This document shows positions 20,848-30,914 of a stretch of 64,000 nt of DNA, in pieces. Made by a program: the position numbers and the translations under genes. Under the pieces are notes generated by a model. That model was not told the DNA's origin. It searched no databases and saw nothing but the letters and a program-made list of their open reading frames with translations. How positions within the stretch are numbered: position 1 is the first letter of the stretch; the number at the start of each line of letters is the position of its first letter. Source of the DNA: Rahnella rivi (GTDB lineage: Bacteria > Pseudomonadota > Gammaproteobacteria > Enterobacterales > Enterobacteriaceae); contig NZ_JAFMOX010000047.1 of the NCBI RefSeq assembly GCF_019049655.1, positions 40,367-104,366 of the forward strand. The letters run 5' to 3'.

Positions 20848-22032
20848 TCAGGCGTCGTTCATCAGTAAATGCTGAATGAAGCCAACATGCAGTTTTACGC
20901 CAATCTGCATCGCCTCTTCATCGAGGCGAAAACGCGGATTATGCACGCCATACGTCGCGCCGATCTTCTCGTTACCGCTGCCGATAAAGAGGAAACAGCC
21001 GGGCACTTTTTGCTGATAGGAAGAGAAATCTTCGCCACCAAACAGCGGCTGGCTGATTTCACGCAGCGCCTGTGTGCCTACCGTTTTGGCAATCACCTGA
21101 CGCGCAATCGCACAGGCGTCAGGATGGTTATCTCCGTTGACGTAACCACGCGTCCAGCGCAGTTCATACTGCGCGCCGTGCGCGGCGGTAATCCCCGAAA
21201 TAATCTGCTCCATCAATTGCGGCACATGCTCGCGTACCGTGCTGTGATGGGTGCGCAGCGTACCGGCGAGTTTTACCCGCTCCGGGATCACATTATAACT
21301 TTCGCCCGTCTGGAAGGTGGCGATGGTCAGCACCGGCACCTGAAGCGGGTCGATACGGCGGGCCACCACGTTTTGCAGCGCCGTCACCACTTCAGCGCCA
21401 ATCACTACAGGATCCACGCACAGATGTGGCATCGAACCATGACCGCCTTTGCCGGTAATGGTGATGTCGAAATTATCCGTAGAGGCGCAGAACACGCCCT
21501 CTTTCAGCCCTACTTCGCCGGTCGGGGAGTTTGGCATCACATGCAGGCCGAAGATTTTCTCAACGCCGTCCAGCACACCTAAATCCACCAGTTCCTGCGC
21601 GCCGCCCGGTGGAAGCTCTTCCGCATGCTGAAAGATAAACCTCACCGAGCCGTGCAGCGCAGGCTGGCATTGCGTCAGCACTTTCGCCGCACCCAGCAGC
21701 ATCGCAGTATGGGCATCATGGCCGCAGGCGTGCATCACGCCGGGCACCGTCGAGCAGAAGGGTTCGTCGTTTTCTTCCTGAATCGGTAAGGCATCAATGT
21801 CCGCGCGCAGCGCATATTTCGGCCCCGGATGTGCGCCCTGTAAATCGGCCACCACGCTGTTGGGCGTCAGCCGCGTCAGGGTCAGGCCGCCAAAATCTTC
21901 CAGCTGACGGGCGATATAATCCGCCGTGTTATGCTCCTGAAATGACAGCTCAGGATGAGCATGAAGATGTCTGCGCCAGCGCAGCACGTCCGCCCGGACA
22001 TCAGCCAGCATCGCATCGAAATTAAAAGTCAT
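20848..22032 (-). CDS. M20-family amidohydrolase (hippurate/N-acyl-amino-acid type)
   Basis: Dinuclear-metal M20D peptidase/amidohydrolase, 394 residues. Metal-binding segments visible are [26 protein letters not shown] and the C-terminal [14 protein letters not shown]. The dimerisation domain contains [16 protein letters not shown]. Such enzymes cleave N-acyl or N-aryl amino acids (hippurate, auxin conjugates, N-acetyl amino acids); the actual substrate cannot be read from sequence. I chose the ATG at 22032 over the GTG one codon upstream because AGGAG is then 7 bases away. It is 15 bases downstream of the transporter gene. Confidence 0.85.
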   Translation of the reverse strand: MTFNFDAMLADVRADVLRWRRHLHAHPELSFQEHNTADYIARQLEDFGGLTLTRLTPNSVVADLQGAHPGPKYALRADIDALPIQEENDEPFCSTVPGVMHACGHDAHTAMLLGAAKVLTQCQPALHGSVRFIFQHAEELPPGGAQELVDLGVLDGVEKIFGLHVMPNSPTGEVGLKEGVFCASTDNFDITITGKGGHGSMPHLCVDPVVIGAEVVTALQNVVARRIDPLQVPVLTIATFQTGESYNVIPERVKLAGTLRTHHSTVREHVPQLMEQIISGITAAHGAQYELRWTRGYVNGDNHPDACAIARQVIAKTVGTQALREISQPLFGGEDFSSYQQKVPGCFLFIGSGNEKIGATYGVHNPRFRLDEEAMQIGVKLHVGFIQHLLMNDA

Positions 22033-22047
22033 CACACTTCTCCTCAG

Positions 22048-23238
22048 TTAAGCCGCATCACGCAGCGTTGCGCGCGGTTTCATCGCCAGCGGCAGGATCG
22101 CCAGACCGGCAACCACCATCGCCAGCGCCAGAAAAACAAACGTCGAGAGATATCCGTGACTGACGCTGATCAGATATCCCATCGCTATCGGTGCCACAAA
22201 TCCGCCGAGTGTTCCGCCGGTGTTAATCAGCCCCATCGCCGCCCCCATCACCTCAGCGGGCAGGCGTTTCATCGGCAGCGTAAAGACCGTAACAAATGAC
22301 GCCATCAGGAAAACGTAGCCGAGGAACAGACATAAACCGGCGGTCACCGCCGACGTTGAGGTGTACACCAGCCAGATGCACACGGCACTGAGCAAGGTGC
22401 AGCAGAAAATCACTTTCGGCTCGTTGCCCTGCATATAACGCCCGACCAGCCAGCCTGTCGCCAGCGACGAAATCCAGATCCCCAGCCCGCCGGTGGCAAC
22501 CACCATCCCGGAGACGTCGAGCGACATGCCCCGCTGCTGCACCAGATACTTCGGCAGCCACGCCATCAGGCCATAAGAAGGAATGTTGATGCAGAAAATC
22601 GAGACGAACAGCAGTAAAACAATCGGGTTCTTCAGCAACTCACGATATCCGGTTTTCGCCCCTGTACGGGCCTGCGCTTTCGGCGGATCAGGCACCAGCA
22701 GGACAATCGCAGCCGCAATGGCAAAGGCCAGCAGACCGAGAATCGAGAACGATCCGCGCCAGCCGAGGGTATCGAGTGCACGGACGGCGATGAGCGGCCC
22801 GGCGGTCATCGCCAGCCCGGCGGAGGAGAGCAGAATGGACTGGGCGAAGGTACGTTGTTCGAGGGCGAAGTTGGATACCACGGCTTTTGCGCAGGAACAG
22901 GGGTAACCAGAATGGCCGATGCCTGAAAGAAAGCGAAACGTCACCAGCAGCCCCAGACCAAAGCCCAGTGCGCCGAAACATAAGGCGAAGCCCCCGAGCA
23001 GGAACAACGATATCGCCAGCACTTTTTTATAGCCAAACCGGTCATTCAGCCAGCCGGCGGGAATTTGAAACAGCGAATAGGCGAGGAAGAACATCCCGGT
23101 GATGTAGCCCAGTTGCTGCGGCTGAAGAGTAAATTCGCGCTCTATCGGCAACAGCGCAAAGCCCATCACCGTTTTGTCGATATACACCACGACATAGCCC
23201 ACGAACAGCAGGAAAATCATCAGGGAACGACTTTTCAT
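22048..23238 (-). CDS. MFS transporter, probable anion or acyl-amino-acid importer
   Basis: Twelve-helix major facilitator, 396 residues. The MFS loop 2-3 motif is visible as GWLNDRFGYKKVL, and DKTVMGFALLPIEREF in the first helix/loop resembles the anion:cation symporter group. It is upstream of and co-directional with the amidohydrolase (gap about 15 bases), suggesting uptake of that enzyme's substrate. The LysR-type gene diverges from it. Confidence 0.85.
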   Translation of the reverse strand: MKSRSLMIFLLFVGYVVVYIDKTVMGFALLPIEREFTLQPQQLGYITGMFFLAYSLFQIPAGWLNDRFGYKKVLAISLFLLGGFALCFGALGFGLGLLVTFRFLSGIGHSGYPCSCAKAVVSNFALEQRTFAQSILLSSAGLAMTAGPLIAVRALDTLGWRGSFSILGLLAFAIAAAIVLLVPDPPKAQARTGAKTGYRELLKNPIVLLLFVSIFCINIPSYGLMAWLPKYLVQQRGMSLDVSGMVVATGGLGIWISSLATGWLVGRYMQGNEPKVIFCCTLLSAVCIWLVYTSTSAVTAGLCLFLGYVFLMASFVTVFTLPMKRLPAEVMGAAMGLINTGGTLGGFVAPIAMGYLISVSHGYLSTFVFLALAMVVAGLAILPLAMKPRATLRDAA

Positions 23239-23430
23239 AGCGGATATCCCTTTTTGTTATCACCACGTCAGAAGTTCTCACTGTCGGGCGAAAGATAAAA
23301 TGCGACATACGTCACGTAATCAACTGAATAACAACGCATTATTTTAACAACCCTGACGCTATCAGCTTTACAGTGCGGCCATAAGATGCAATTTTTGGGC
23401 GGGTGATGCTTTTTACTGATAGGGATCGGG

Positions 23431-24342
23431 ATGCGCTATTTGCCGAAATTACAGCAACTGAAGGTTTTCCAGCAGGTTATCCGCAGCGGCAGTATTCGCG
23501 GTGCGGCGCGGGCGATGAATCAGTCACAACCGGCGGTCAGCAGAACGTTGCGGGAACTGGAACACACCCTCGATACGCAGCTGATTGTGCGCGGCAATCA
23601 GGGCATGGCGCTGACCGAAACCGGACGCGCATTTGCCCAGCGGATGCAGTTCATCCTTGAAGAACTGGAACGCGCAGCAGAAGAAATTCAGCAGATTAAT
23701 CAGTATTCGCAGGGGTCGGTGGCGATAGGTTTTTCTTCACTGCTGGCGCTGACGGTTTTTCCGGCGCTGAATGAGGGGTTCAAAACCCAGTTTCCGCAGT
23801 CGAAATTGCTGATCAAAGAAGGTCAGCTTTCGGTGCTGTTACCGGCGCTGCGCGAAGGCAGGCTGGATTTTGCCGTCGGCACCGTCGGGCCGGGCTTTCC
23901 GCTGGAGGATCTGGTGCGCGAACCGCTGTTTAGCGCACCGTTTGGCATCATCGCGCGGCGCGGTCATCCGCTGGCACACGCCACCTCGCTTGAGGAACTG
24001 CATGAGGCGCGCTGGGTACTGCCGGAAACGGACATGGGGTATTACCCGCAATTGCAGCTTTCGATGGGCGGATTGCATCCGCCGTTCGCAGAAACGCCGG
24101 TGCGAACGGATTCGGTGGTGTGCGGGCTAAATATGGTGTTGCAGTCAGATTACCTGACCATTGTTGCGCGGGCGATGCGGGCGCCTTTCGGATTGCAGGA
24201 TAAGCTGTGTCTGCTCAATATCGACACCCTGCCACAGGCGGAATACTGCGTACTTTATTCGCAAAAATCGCCGCTGACGTTTGCCGCGCGGCGATTTTTG
24301 GATTTACTTCGTCATCAGTGCCAGACGTATGACTGGTCGTGA
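23431..24342 (+). CDS. LysR-type regulator of the amidohydrolase-MFS pair
   Basis: DNA-binding regulator of 303 residues. The winged-helix domain fills residues 1-65 (RGAARAMNQSQPAVSRTLRE is the recognition region), and a periplasmic-binding-like effector domain follows from about 93. It resembles AbgR, which controls p-aminobenzoyl-glutamate use in E. coli, but no specific effector can be named. It is divergent from the MFS gene over 192 bases, the usual LysR arrangement. Its stop is one base from the stop of yhfA. Confidence 0.87.
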   Translation: MRYLPKLQQLKVFQQVIRSGSIRGAARAMNQSQPAVSRTLRELEHTLDTQLIVRGNQGMALTETGRAFAQRMQFILEELERAAEEIQQINQYSQGSVAIGFSSLLALTVFPALNEGFKTQFPQSKLLIKEGQLSVLLPALREGRLDFAVGTVGPGFPLEDLVREPLFSAPFGIIARRGHPLAHATSLEELHEARWVLPETDMGYYPQLQLSMGGLHPPFAETPVRTDSVVCGLNMVLQSDYLTIVARAMRAPFGLQDKLCLLNIDTLPQAEYCVLYSQKSPLTFAARRFLDLLRHQCQTYDWS

Positions 24343-24343
24343 C

Positions 24344-24751
24344 TTATTCGACGTTAACCACTTCGAAACTGTGGGTGATCGAGGCGGCTTTGCCCAGCAT
24401 CAGAGAAACGGAACAATATTTCTCAGCTGACAGGCTGACGGCGCGCTCCACAACCTTGTCAGTCAGGTCTTTACCGGTGACGATGAAGTGCAGATTGATG
24501 TGTGTGAACAAACGCGGTGCTTCTTCGCGACGTTCTGACGTCAGTTTCACTTCACAGTCACGGACATCGCTGCGGCCTTTTTGCAAAATCGACACCACGT
24601 CGATCGCGCTACAGCCGCCAGCGGACATCAGTAACATTTCCATCGGACTCGGCGCTTTATCACCGGCATTCCCGTCCATTAAAACCTGATGACCCGACGC
24701 GGATTCACCTAAAAACGTCAGACCTTCCACCCATTTTACGCGTGCGTGCAT
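24344..24751 (-). CDS. yhfA: YhfA, OsmC-family protein
   Basis: OsmC/Ohr-fold protein of 135 residues (E. coli 134). The family's redox cysteine is visible in MSAGGCSAIDVVSIL (about residue 48); the second typical cysteine appears in VRDCEVKL. A peroxidase role is inferred from the family only. It lies next to, and divergent from, crp as in E. coli. Confidence 0.92.
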   Translation of the reverse strand: MHARVKWVEGLTFLGESASGHQVLMDGNAGDKAPSPMEMLLMSAGGCSAIDVVSILQKGRSDVRDCEVKLTSERREEAPRLFTHINLHFIVTGKDLTDKVVERAVSLSAEKYCSVSLMLGKAASITHSFEVVNVE

Positions 24752-25113
24752 TTGCTTATCTCCTGGCGTTCTTATTCATCAAATTTTCACCCCAGAGTAC
24801 CCTTTCACCTAAAAACTGGCAACGTAACCCGATCGCCATCATGCTGAAGCGAGACAACACAAGACAGCATTGCAAACCTGTGTTACAAACAAAGCCGAAA
24901 CATACTTTCCAGTAAATTGCGGTGACGGTTTTCGCGGTTTAAGAACAGAACCCAAGGTGATAACAGCAATTAACAGGCTGTTTCACTCCGACATCCGCTT
25001 GCAGCATTTCTGGTGAGTTACATGCTGATAGGGCGCATTAATATTCAGACGCCGTACAGGGAACTCTGAGCCCTGTGATTTTGGGCAGCGATAATAACAG
25101 AGGATAATAGCAA
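24752..25113. promoter_or_regulatory. crp upstream region
   Basis: 362 bases between the divergent yhfA and crp, with no gene. The stretch just before crp (ATAACAGAGGATAA) resembles the E. coli crp translation-initiation region. Only a CRP half-site (TGTGA at 25074-25078) is visible; I see no complete CRP box, although crp autoregulates in E. coli. I cannot place the -35/-10 boxes with confidence. Confidence 0.5.
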
Positions 25114-25746
25114 ATGGTTCTCGGCAAGCCACAAACAGACCCGACACTTGAATGGTTCCTGTCTCACTGTCATATACATAAGTATCCTTCTAAAAGTACG
25201 CTGATTCACCAGGGTGAAAAAGCCGAAACGCTGTACTACATCGTGAAAGGGTCGGTTGCCGTCCTGATTAAAGATGAAGAAGGCAAAGAGATGATACTTT
25301 CCTACCTTAACCAAGGTGACTTCATCGGCGAGCTGGGACTCTTCGAAGAAGGTCAGGAACGCAGTGCCTGGGTACGTGCTAAAACTGCCTGCGAAGTGGC
25401 TGAAATTTCTTATAAAAAATTCCGCCAGCTGATTCAGGTTAACCCGGACATTTTGATGCGCCTCTCCGCGCAGATGGCAAACCGTCTGCAAATGACGTCA
25501 GAGAAAGTCGGTAACCTTGCTTTCCTCGACGTAACGGGCCGTATCGCTCAGACCTTATTGAATCTGGCCAAACAGCCAGATGCCATGACCCACCCGGACG
25601 GGATGCAGATTAAAATTACCCGCCAGGAAATCGGTCAGATCGTCGGTTGCTCCCGTGAAACCGTCGGCCGCATTCTCAAGATGCTGGAAGATCAGAGCCT
25701 GATCTCCGCACACGGTAAAACGATTGTCGTTTACGGCACACGTTAA
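25114..25746 (+). CDS. crp: cAMP receptor protein
   Basis: Global cAMP-dependent activator, 210 residues, the full E. coli length. The cyclic-nucleotide-binding domain shows [15 protein letters not shown] and [15 protein letters not shown] with the cAMP-contacting Glu and Arg. The hinge helix and C-terminal helix-turn-helix [20 protein letters not shown] follow. AGAGGATA precedes the start. Likely target sites within this window include the gntT/gntK region. Confidence 0.98.
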   Translation: MVLGKPQTDPTLEWFLSHCHIHKYPSKSTLIHQGEKAETLYYIVKGSVAVLIKDEEGKEMILSYLNQGDFIGELGLFEEGQERSAWVRAKTACEVAEISYKKFRQLIQVNPDILMRLSAQMANRLQMTSEKVGNLAFLDVTGRIAQTLLNLAKQPDAMTHPDGMQIKITRQEIGQIVGCSRETVGRILKMLEDQSLISAHGKTIVVYGTR

Positions 25747-25753
25747 TCCCTCA

Positions 25754-25790
25754 AAAAAAGGCGCGACAGCTTACTGTCGCGCCTTTTTTA
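25754..25790. terminator. Strong terminator after crp
   Basis: A 10-bp perfect stem GGCGCGACAG/CTGTCGCGCC with a CTTA loop, an A run before and seven T residues after. It separates crp from yhfK. Confidence 0.95.
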
Positions 25791-25807
25791 TGGGCTAAGC
25801 TTCATCC

Positions 25808-27883
25808 ATGACGCTATGGCGAAGGCTGTTTTATCATCCCGAAGTGAACTATGCACTGCGTCAGACGCTGGTGTTATGTCTGCCGGTCGGCCTCTGCTGG
25901 CTGTTTGGGAATCTGCAAATGGGCCTGTTGTTTTCCCTCTGCCCTGCCTGCTGTAACGTCGCCGGTCTTGATACTCCCCACAAACGCTTTTTCAAACGTC
26001 TCATTATTGGTGGTGCTCTGTTTGCGCTGGGCAGCATTCTGCTGCAAGTGATGCTGACCGGGTGGCACCTCCCGCTGCCGCTGATCATGCTGTCGCTGGC
26101 ATTATTGCTTGGCGTCACCGGCGAAATCAGCCCGCTCCATGCGCGTCTGTTGCCCGGTGCTTTAGTGGCGACCATCTTTACCCTGAGCATGGTGGGCGTC
26201 AGGCCGATGTGGCAGGCACCCGCGCTGTTTGCCGCAGGCACCGCCTGGTACGGCCTGTTTAACTGGGCGTGGTTTCGCATATCAAAAGAACAACCGATGC
26301 GCGAAACCCTCAGTCAGCTGTATTTGCAACTGGCGGATTATTTCGAAGCCAAATACAGCCTGCTGACGCAGCATACTGACCCTGAAACCGCATTGCCGCC
26401 GCTGCTCAAGCGCCAGCAACAGGTCATCGATCTTATCGCCCTGCTTTATCAGCAGCTGCACATGCTGCCGCAGCACGGACATCATCATCACTACAAGCGG
26501 CTGTTTCAGCGTTTTCAGGTGGCACTGGATTTGCAGGAGCACATTACCGTCAGCCTGCATCAGCCGGAAGAAGTGCAAAAGCTGGTGGAAGAGAGCCATG
26601 CGGAAGCGGTGATCCGCCGTAATGCTCAGGTGATTTCAGCCCGTCTGCGGGTGATTGCTGACGACATTCTTTACCACCGTCTTTCCGGGCGTTTTACCAT
26701 GGCGAACGAACTGGCGGCGCTGGAGAAAATTGCAGCACGCAATCCGGATAATCCGGTCGGCCAGTTCTGTTATTACCATTTCAGCCGCATCGCACGCCTG
26801 CTGCGTACCCAGAGGCCACTGTACCGGCGCGATCTGATGAATACTCAGCCGCGCCTGCCTTTCTGGCCCGCACTGAAAAGCTATTTGTCCTTTAAATCCA
26901 TTGCCCTGCGCAATGCCGCACGTCTCGGCATTATTCTGGCGTTAGGCAGCAGCCTCGGGTTGTTCTTCAATCTGCCGAAACCTTACTGGATTTTGCTGAC
27001 CATCATGCTGGTCAGTCAGAACGGTTATAACGCCACACGCGTGCGCATTCAGCACCGTGCGCTCGGCACGCTGGCGGGATTGCTGATCGCCGCTGCCCTG
27101 CTGAAACTGGAGCTGCCCGAGGGCGTCACGCTGCTGTGTATGCTGGTGATTACGCTGATATCGTACACAGTGTTGCGGAAAAACTACGGGCTGGCGATGG
27201 TGGGTATGACGGTGACGGCGGTGTATACGCTCCAGCTTCTGGCGATGAATGGCGTGCATTTTCTGGTGCCCCGGCTTATCGATACCCTGATCGGCTGCGC
27301 CCTCGCCTTCGGCGGTACGATCTGGCTGTGGCCTCAGTGGCAGAGCGGATTGCTGCGACAAAATGCCCATCAGGCGCTGGAAGCCGATCAGGAAGCGATC
27401 CGGTTGTTACTGCAGGATAATCCGGATACCGCCAAACTGGCATACGCCCGAATGCAGGTCAATCAGGCCCACAACAAGCTGTTTACCTCGCTGAATCAGG
27501 CGATGCAGGAACCGGGGTTTAACTCGCATTATCTGACGGATATGCGTTTGTGGGTAACGCACAGCCAGTTTGTGGTCGAGCATATTAACGCGATGACCAT
27601 TCTCGCCCGCGAGCATTACATGCTGCCGGAAAAACTGGCGACGGAGTATTTACAGACCTGCGAAATCGCGCTGCAAAGCTGTCAGCAACGCTTGCTCTAC
27701 GACGGGCCGGGCAGCGAGAACAATCTGTTCAATGCGCCTGAACTGCACCCGGATATGCCGCTGACCGAGATGGAACGCCACCTGCGACGCGTAATTTCGC
27801 ATCTCAGCGTGATGCATACGATTTCGTCACTGGCGTGGAAGCAGAGGCCGCATCATGGGATCTGGCTGACGCGCAAGGCGTGA
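25808..27883 (+). CDS. yhfK: YhfK, FUSC-family membrane protein
   Basis: Large inner-membrane protein of 691 residues (E. coli about 700) in the fusaric-acid-resistance-like FUSC/YccS family. It has two hydrophobic bundles (about 15-155 and 370-500), each followed by a soluble helical domain. The second bundle carries YWILLTIMLVSQNGYNATRV. A transport role is assumed from the family, not shown. It starts 18 bases after the crp terminator with no clear ribosome-binding site, and is convergent with argD. Confidence 0.9.
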   Translation: MTLWRRLFYHPEVNYALRQTLVLCLPVGLCWLFGNLQMGLLFSLCPACCNVAGLDTPHKRFFKRLIIGGALFALGSILLQVMLTGWHLPLPLIMLSLALLLGVTGEISPLHARLLPGALVATIFTLSMVGVRPMWQAPALFAAGTAWYGLFNWAWFRISKEQPMRETLSQLYLQLADYFEAKYSLLTQHTDPETALPPLLKRQQQVIDLIALLYQQLHMLPQHGHHHHYKRLFQRFQVALDLQEHITVSLHQPEEVQKLVEESHAEAVIRRNAQVISARLRVIADDILYHRLSGRFTMANELAALEKIAARNPDNPVGQFCYYHFSRIARLLRTQRPLYRRDLMNTQPRLPFWPALKSYLSFKSIALRNAARLGIILALGSSLGLFFNLPKPYWILLTIMLVSQNGYNATRVRIQHRALGTLAGLLIAAALLKLELPEGVTLLCMLVITLISYTVLRKNYGLAMVGMTVTAVYTLQLLAMNGVHFLVPRLIDTLIGCALAFGGTIWLWPQWQSGLLRQNAHQALEADQEAIRLLLQDNPDTAKLAYARMQVNQAHNKLFTSLNQAMQEPGFNSHYLTDMRLWVTHSQFVVEHINAMTILAREHYMLPEKLATEYLQTCEIALQSCQQRLLYDGPGSENNLFNAPELHPDMPLTEMERHLRRVISHLSVMHTISSLAWKQRPHHGIWLTRKA

Positions 27884-27989
27884 AGGGGAATGCCCTTTCA
27901 AACTCCCGTTTTTACTGGCTTGCAGCCTGCCTGTCTTTTAAAACAGACTGGCGCTATTTCGGTTTCTCGGTGTGGAGGCGCGCACTCGC

Positions 27990-28032
27990 CGCTGGTTAAA
28001 ACCGACTGAGTACATTTCGGTGTTAACCAGCG
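27990..28032. repeat. Long inverted repeat between yhfK and argD
   Basis: CGCTGGTTAA pairs with TTAACCAGCG, and after one mismatch five more pairs extend the stem (ACCGA/TCGGT) around an 11-base loop. No T run follows on either strand. It lies between convergent genes, so it may act as a terminator or mRNA stabiliser, or be a short dispersed repeat. Confidence 0.6.
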
Positions 28033-28044
28033 ATTTAGCAGGGC

Positions 28045-29376
<1,332 letters not shown>

Positions 29377-29384
29377 TTAACTGA

Positions 29385-29960
29385 TTAGATTTTAAGGAAA
29401 TTATTCAGAAGCTGGTGCCCCTGTTCGCTCAGAATGCTTTCCGGATGGAACTGAACGCCATGCAGCGGAAGGGTTTTGTGCATGATGCCCATGATTTCGT
29501 CGCGGGCGCCTTCACGTTCTGTCCACGCGGTGACGTCAAAACAGTCTGGCAGCGTGTCGGGTGCAATCACCAGAGAGTGATAACGCGTGACGGTCAGCGG
29601 GTTATTCAGCCCGCTAAACACGCTGTTGCCGGTGTGGCGGATGGGCGACGTTTTGCCGTGAATCGCCTGACGGGCGCGCACGATGTTCGCACCAAATGCC
29701 TGTGCCATCGCCTGATGCCCAAGGCATACGCCAAGCACCGGCAAGCGCGTCGAGAAATGCGTAATGGCTTTCAGGGAAATCCCGGCCTGATCGGGCGTGC
29801 AGGGGCCGGGGGAAATCACCAGATGCGACGGCGAGAGCTGCTCAATGTCGGCGAGGGTCAGCTGATCGTTACGCATCACTTTCACCTCTGCGCCCAGCTC
29901 GCAAAAATACTGATAGAGGTTGTAAGTGAAGGAGTCGTAGTTGTCGATCAGCAGCAGCAT
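29385..29960 (-). CDS. pabA: Aminodeoxychorismate synthase component II
   Basis: Glutamine amidotransferase subunit that supplies ammonia to PabB for p-aminobenzoate and folate synthesis. 191 residues. The class I GATase triad is complete: Cys in [11 protein letters not shown] (about residue 79), and His and Glu in [10 protein letters not shown]. The oxyanion segment [14 protein letters not shown] is present. pabB is not in the window. Confidence 0.96.
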   Translation of the reverse strand: MLLLIDNYDSFTYNLYQYFCELGAEVKVMRNDQLTLADIEQLSPSHLVISPGPCTPDQAGISLKAITHFSTRLPVLGVCLGHQAMAQAFGANIVRARQAIHGKTSPIRHTGNSVFSGLNNPLTVTRYHSLVIAPDTLPDCFDVTAWTEREGARDEIMGIMHKTLPLHGVQFHPESILSEQGHQLLNNFLKI

Positions 29961-30055
29961 AGTGTTCCCGGTAAAGTCGAAAATTTACCGGGCAATTCTA
30001 CGCATTTTTCCGTGCAGGCTTCAGCACTTTCTGGGAATGTTTTACCGGCAGAAAG

Positions 30056-30658
30056 TCAGTGGTCGTCGGCTATTTCACTGATCACGGTGCTGAAAATCGC
30101 CACCAGATCAGATTCATCGCCAAACACGGCAGTTTTGTTGGCCTCTATCCACCGCTCCCTTCCGACATTCGCCCACTGAATGTCATAACCGGCATGGATA
30201 ACCAGCTGCTCGGTGAAAATCCTCAGTGCGCGCCCGTTGCCGTCGCGGAAAGGATGCAGCAAGTTCAGTCCGGTGTAGTAATGCGCCAGCCGTTCGGCAA
30301 ACTGATCAAGTGGCAGGCCAACGAGAAACTCTTCGTCTTCCAGTTCCTGCATCAGGGCATTGCCTTCCTTTTCGATATAGCCGAAATGGCAAAACTGGGT
30401 GTCGTCTTTATAGATATCGATTTCACGGAACTCACCCGCCCACGGATAGATATCCTGAAACAGGGACAGATGGATGGCGCACAGGTGCGGCAGCCCCATT
30501 ACCGAGGGGCCGAGGGGCATCACTGCCGCCCGCAATGCCGTGAAGGCCAGCTCGGCTTCGCGCAGGCGGTGTGCCTCGCGGATTTCCAGCCTGTTTTTCA
30601 ATACGTTAATGCCGCGATAGTAGTAAGGGTCGGCACCGGCCACCAGTTTATCGTTCAT
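30056..30658 (-). CDS. fic: Fic-domain AMP-transferase (FicT toxin)
   Basis: Fic-family protein of 200 residues. The complete active-site motif HPFRDGNGR lies at residues 135-143, with His135 as the general base. The flap region upstream is intact (REIDIYKDDTQFCHF). It has no built-in inhibitory helix, matching class I Fic proteins held inactive by a separate small antitoxin. That partner, yhfG, overlaps its start by 11 bases on the same strand. Class I homologues AMPylate targets such as DNA gyrase; this target is inferred. Confidence 0.94.
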   Translation of the reverse strand: MNDKLVAGADPYYYRGINVLKNRLEIREAHRLREAELAFTALRAAVMPLGPSVMGLPHLCAIHLSLFQDIYPWAGEFREIDIYKDDTQFCHFGYIEKEGNALMQELEDEEFLVGLPLDQFAERLAHYYTGLNLLHPFRDGNGRALRIFTEQLVIHAGYDIQWANVGRERWIEANKTAVFGDESDLVAIFSTVISEIADDH

Positions 30659-30818
30659 AGTGCCCCCTCAGCTCGGCCAGACGTTGTGCAATCTGGTCGT
30701 TATCTAACGTGACGACCTCAACCTGCAGGCCATCCAGCGCGCTGCTGGCCTGAAAGTTTTGCCGCTGCCGTTCCCGAAAGAGTTTTTCCTGCTGTCTGAG
30801 CGTGGTTTTCTTCGCCAT
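30648..30818 (-). CDS. yhfG: YhfG, class I Fic antitoxin
   Basis: Small antitoxin (FicA type), 56 residues, start ATG at 30818. Class I antitoxins inhibit Fic by inserting a Glu from the motif (S/T)xxxE(G/N) into the ATP site. Here the matching segment, residues 25-30, reads SSALDG, so Asp29 stands where Glu is expected; the codon is GAT. The C-terminal HYER overlaps the fic start region. An open frame reaching 30905 would add 29 residues across a terminator and is rejected. Confidence 0.88.
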   Translation of the reverse strand: MAKKTTLRQQEKLFRERQRQNFQASSALDGLQVEVVTLDNDQIAQRLAELRGHYER

Positions 30819-30877
30819 CGTTTCCTCCCTGGCACAGCCATTAGGGCGCATACCTTGTGGAGTTAAGTATAGACAGA

Positions 30878-30903
30878 GAAAAAAGGGCGCCACGTGCGGC
30901 GCC
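30878..30903 (-). terminator. Rho-independent terminator of the DUF4432 gene
   Basis: On the minus strand: GGCGCC/GGCGCC stem, loop GCACGT, then CTTTTTT, about 12 bases after the stop codon. It isolates yhfG-fic from the gene upstream. Confidence 0.9.
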
Positions 30904-30914
30904 ATAAACTCAGA

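Noticed and set aside
29415..30179. 254-codon open frame on the plus strand
   Set aside because: Antisense to pabA and fic, both of which have complete active-site motifs.
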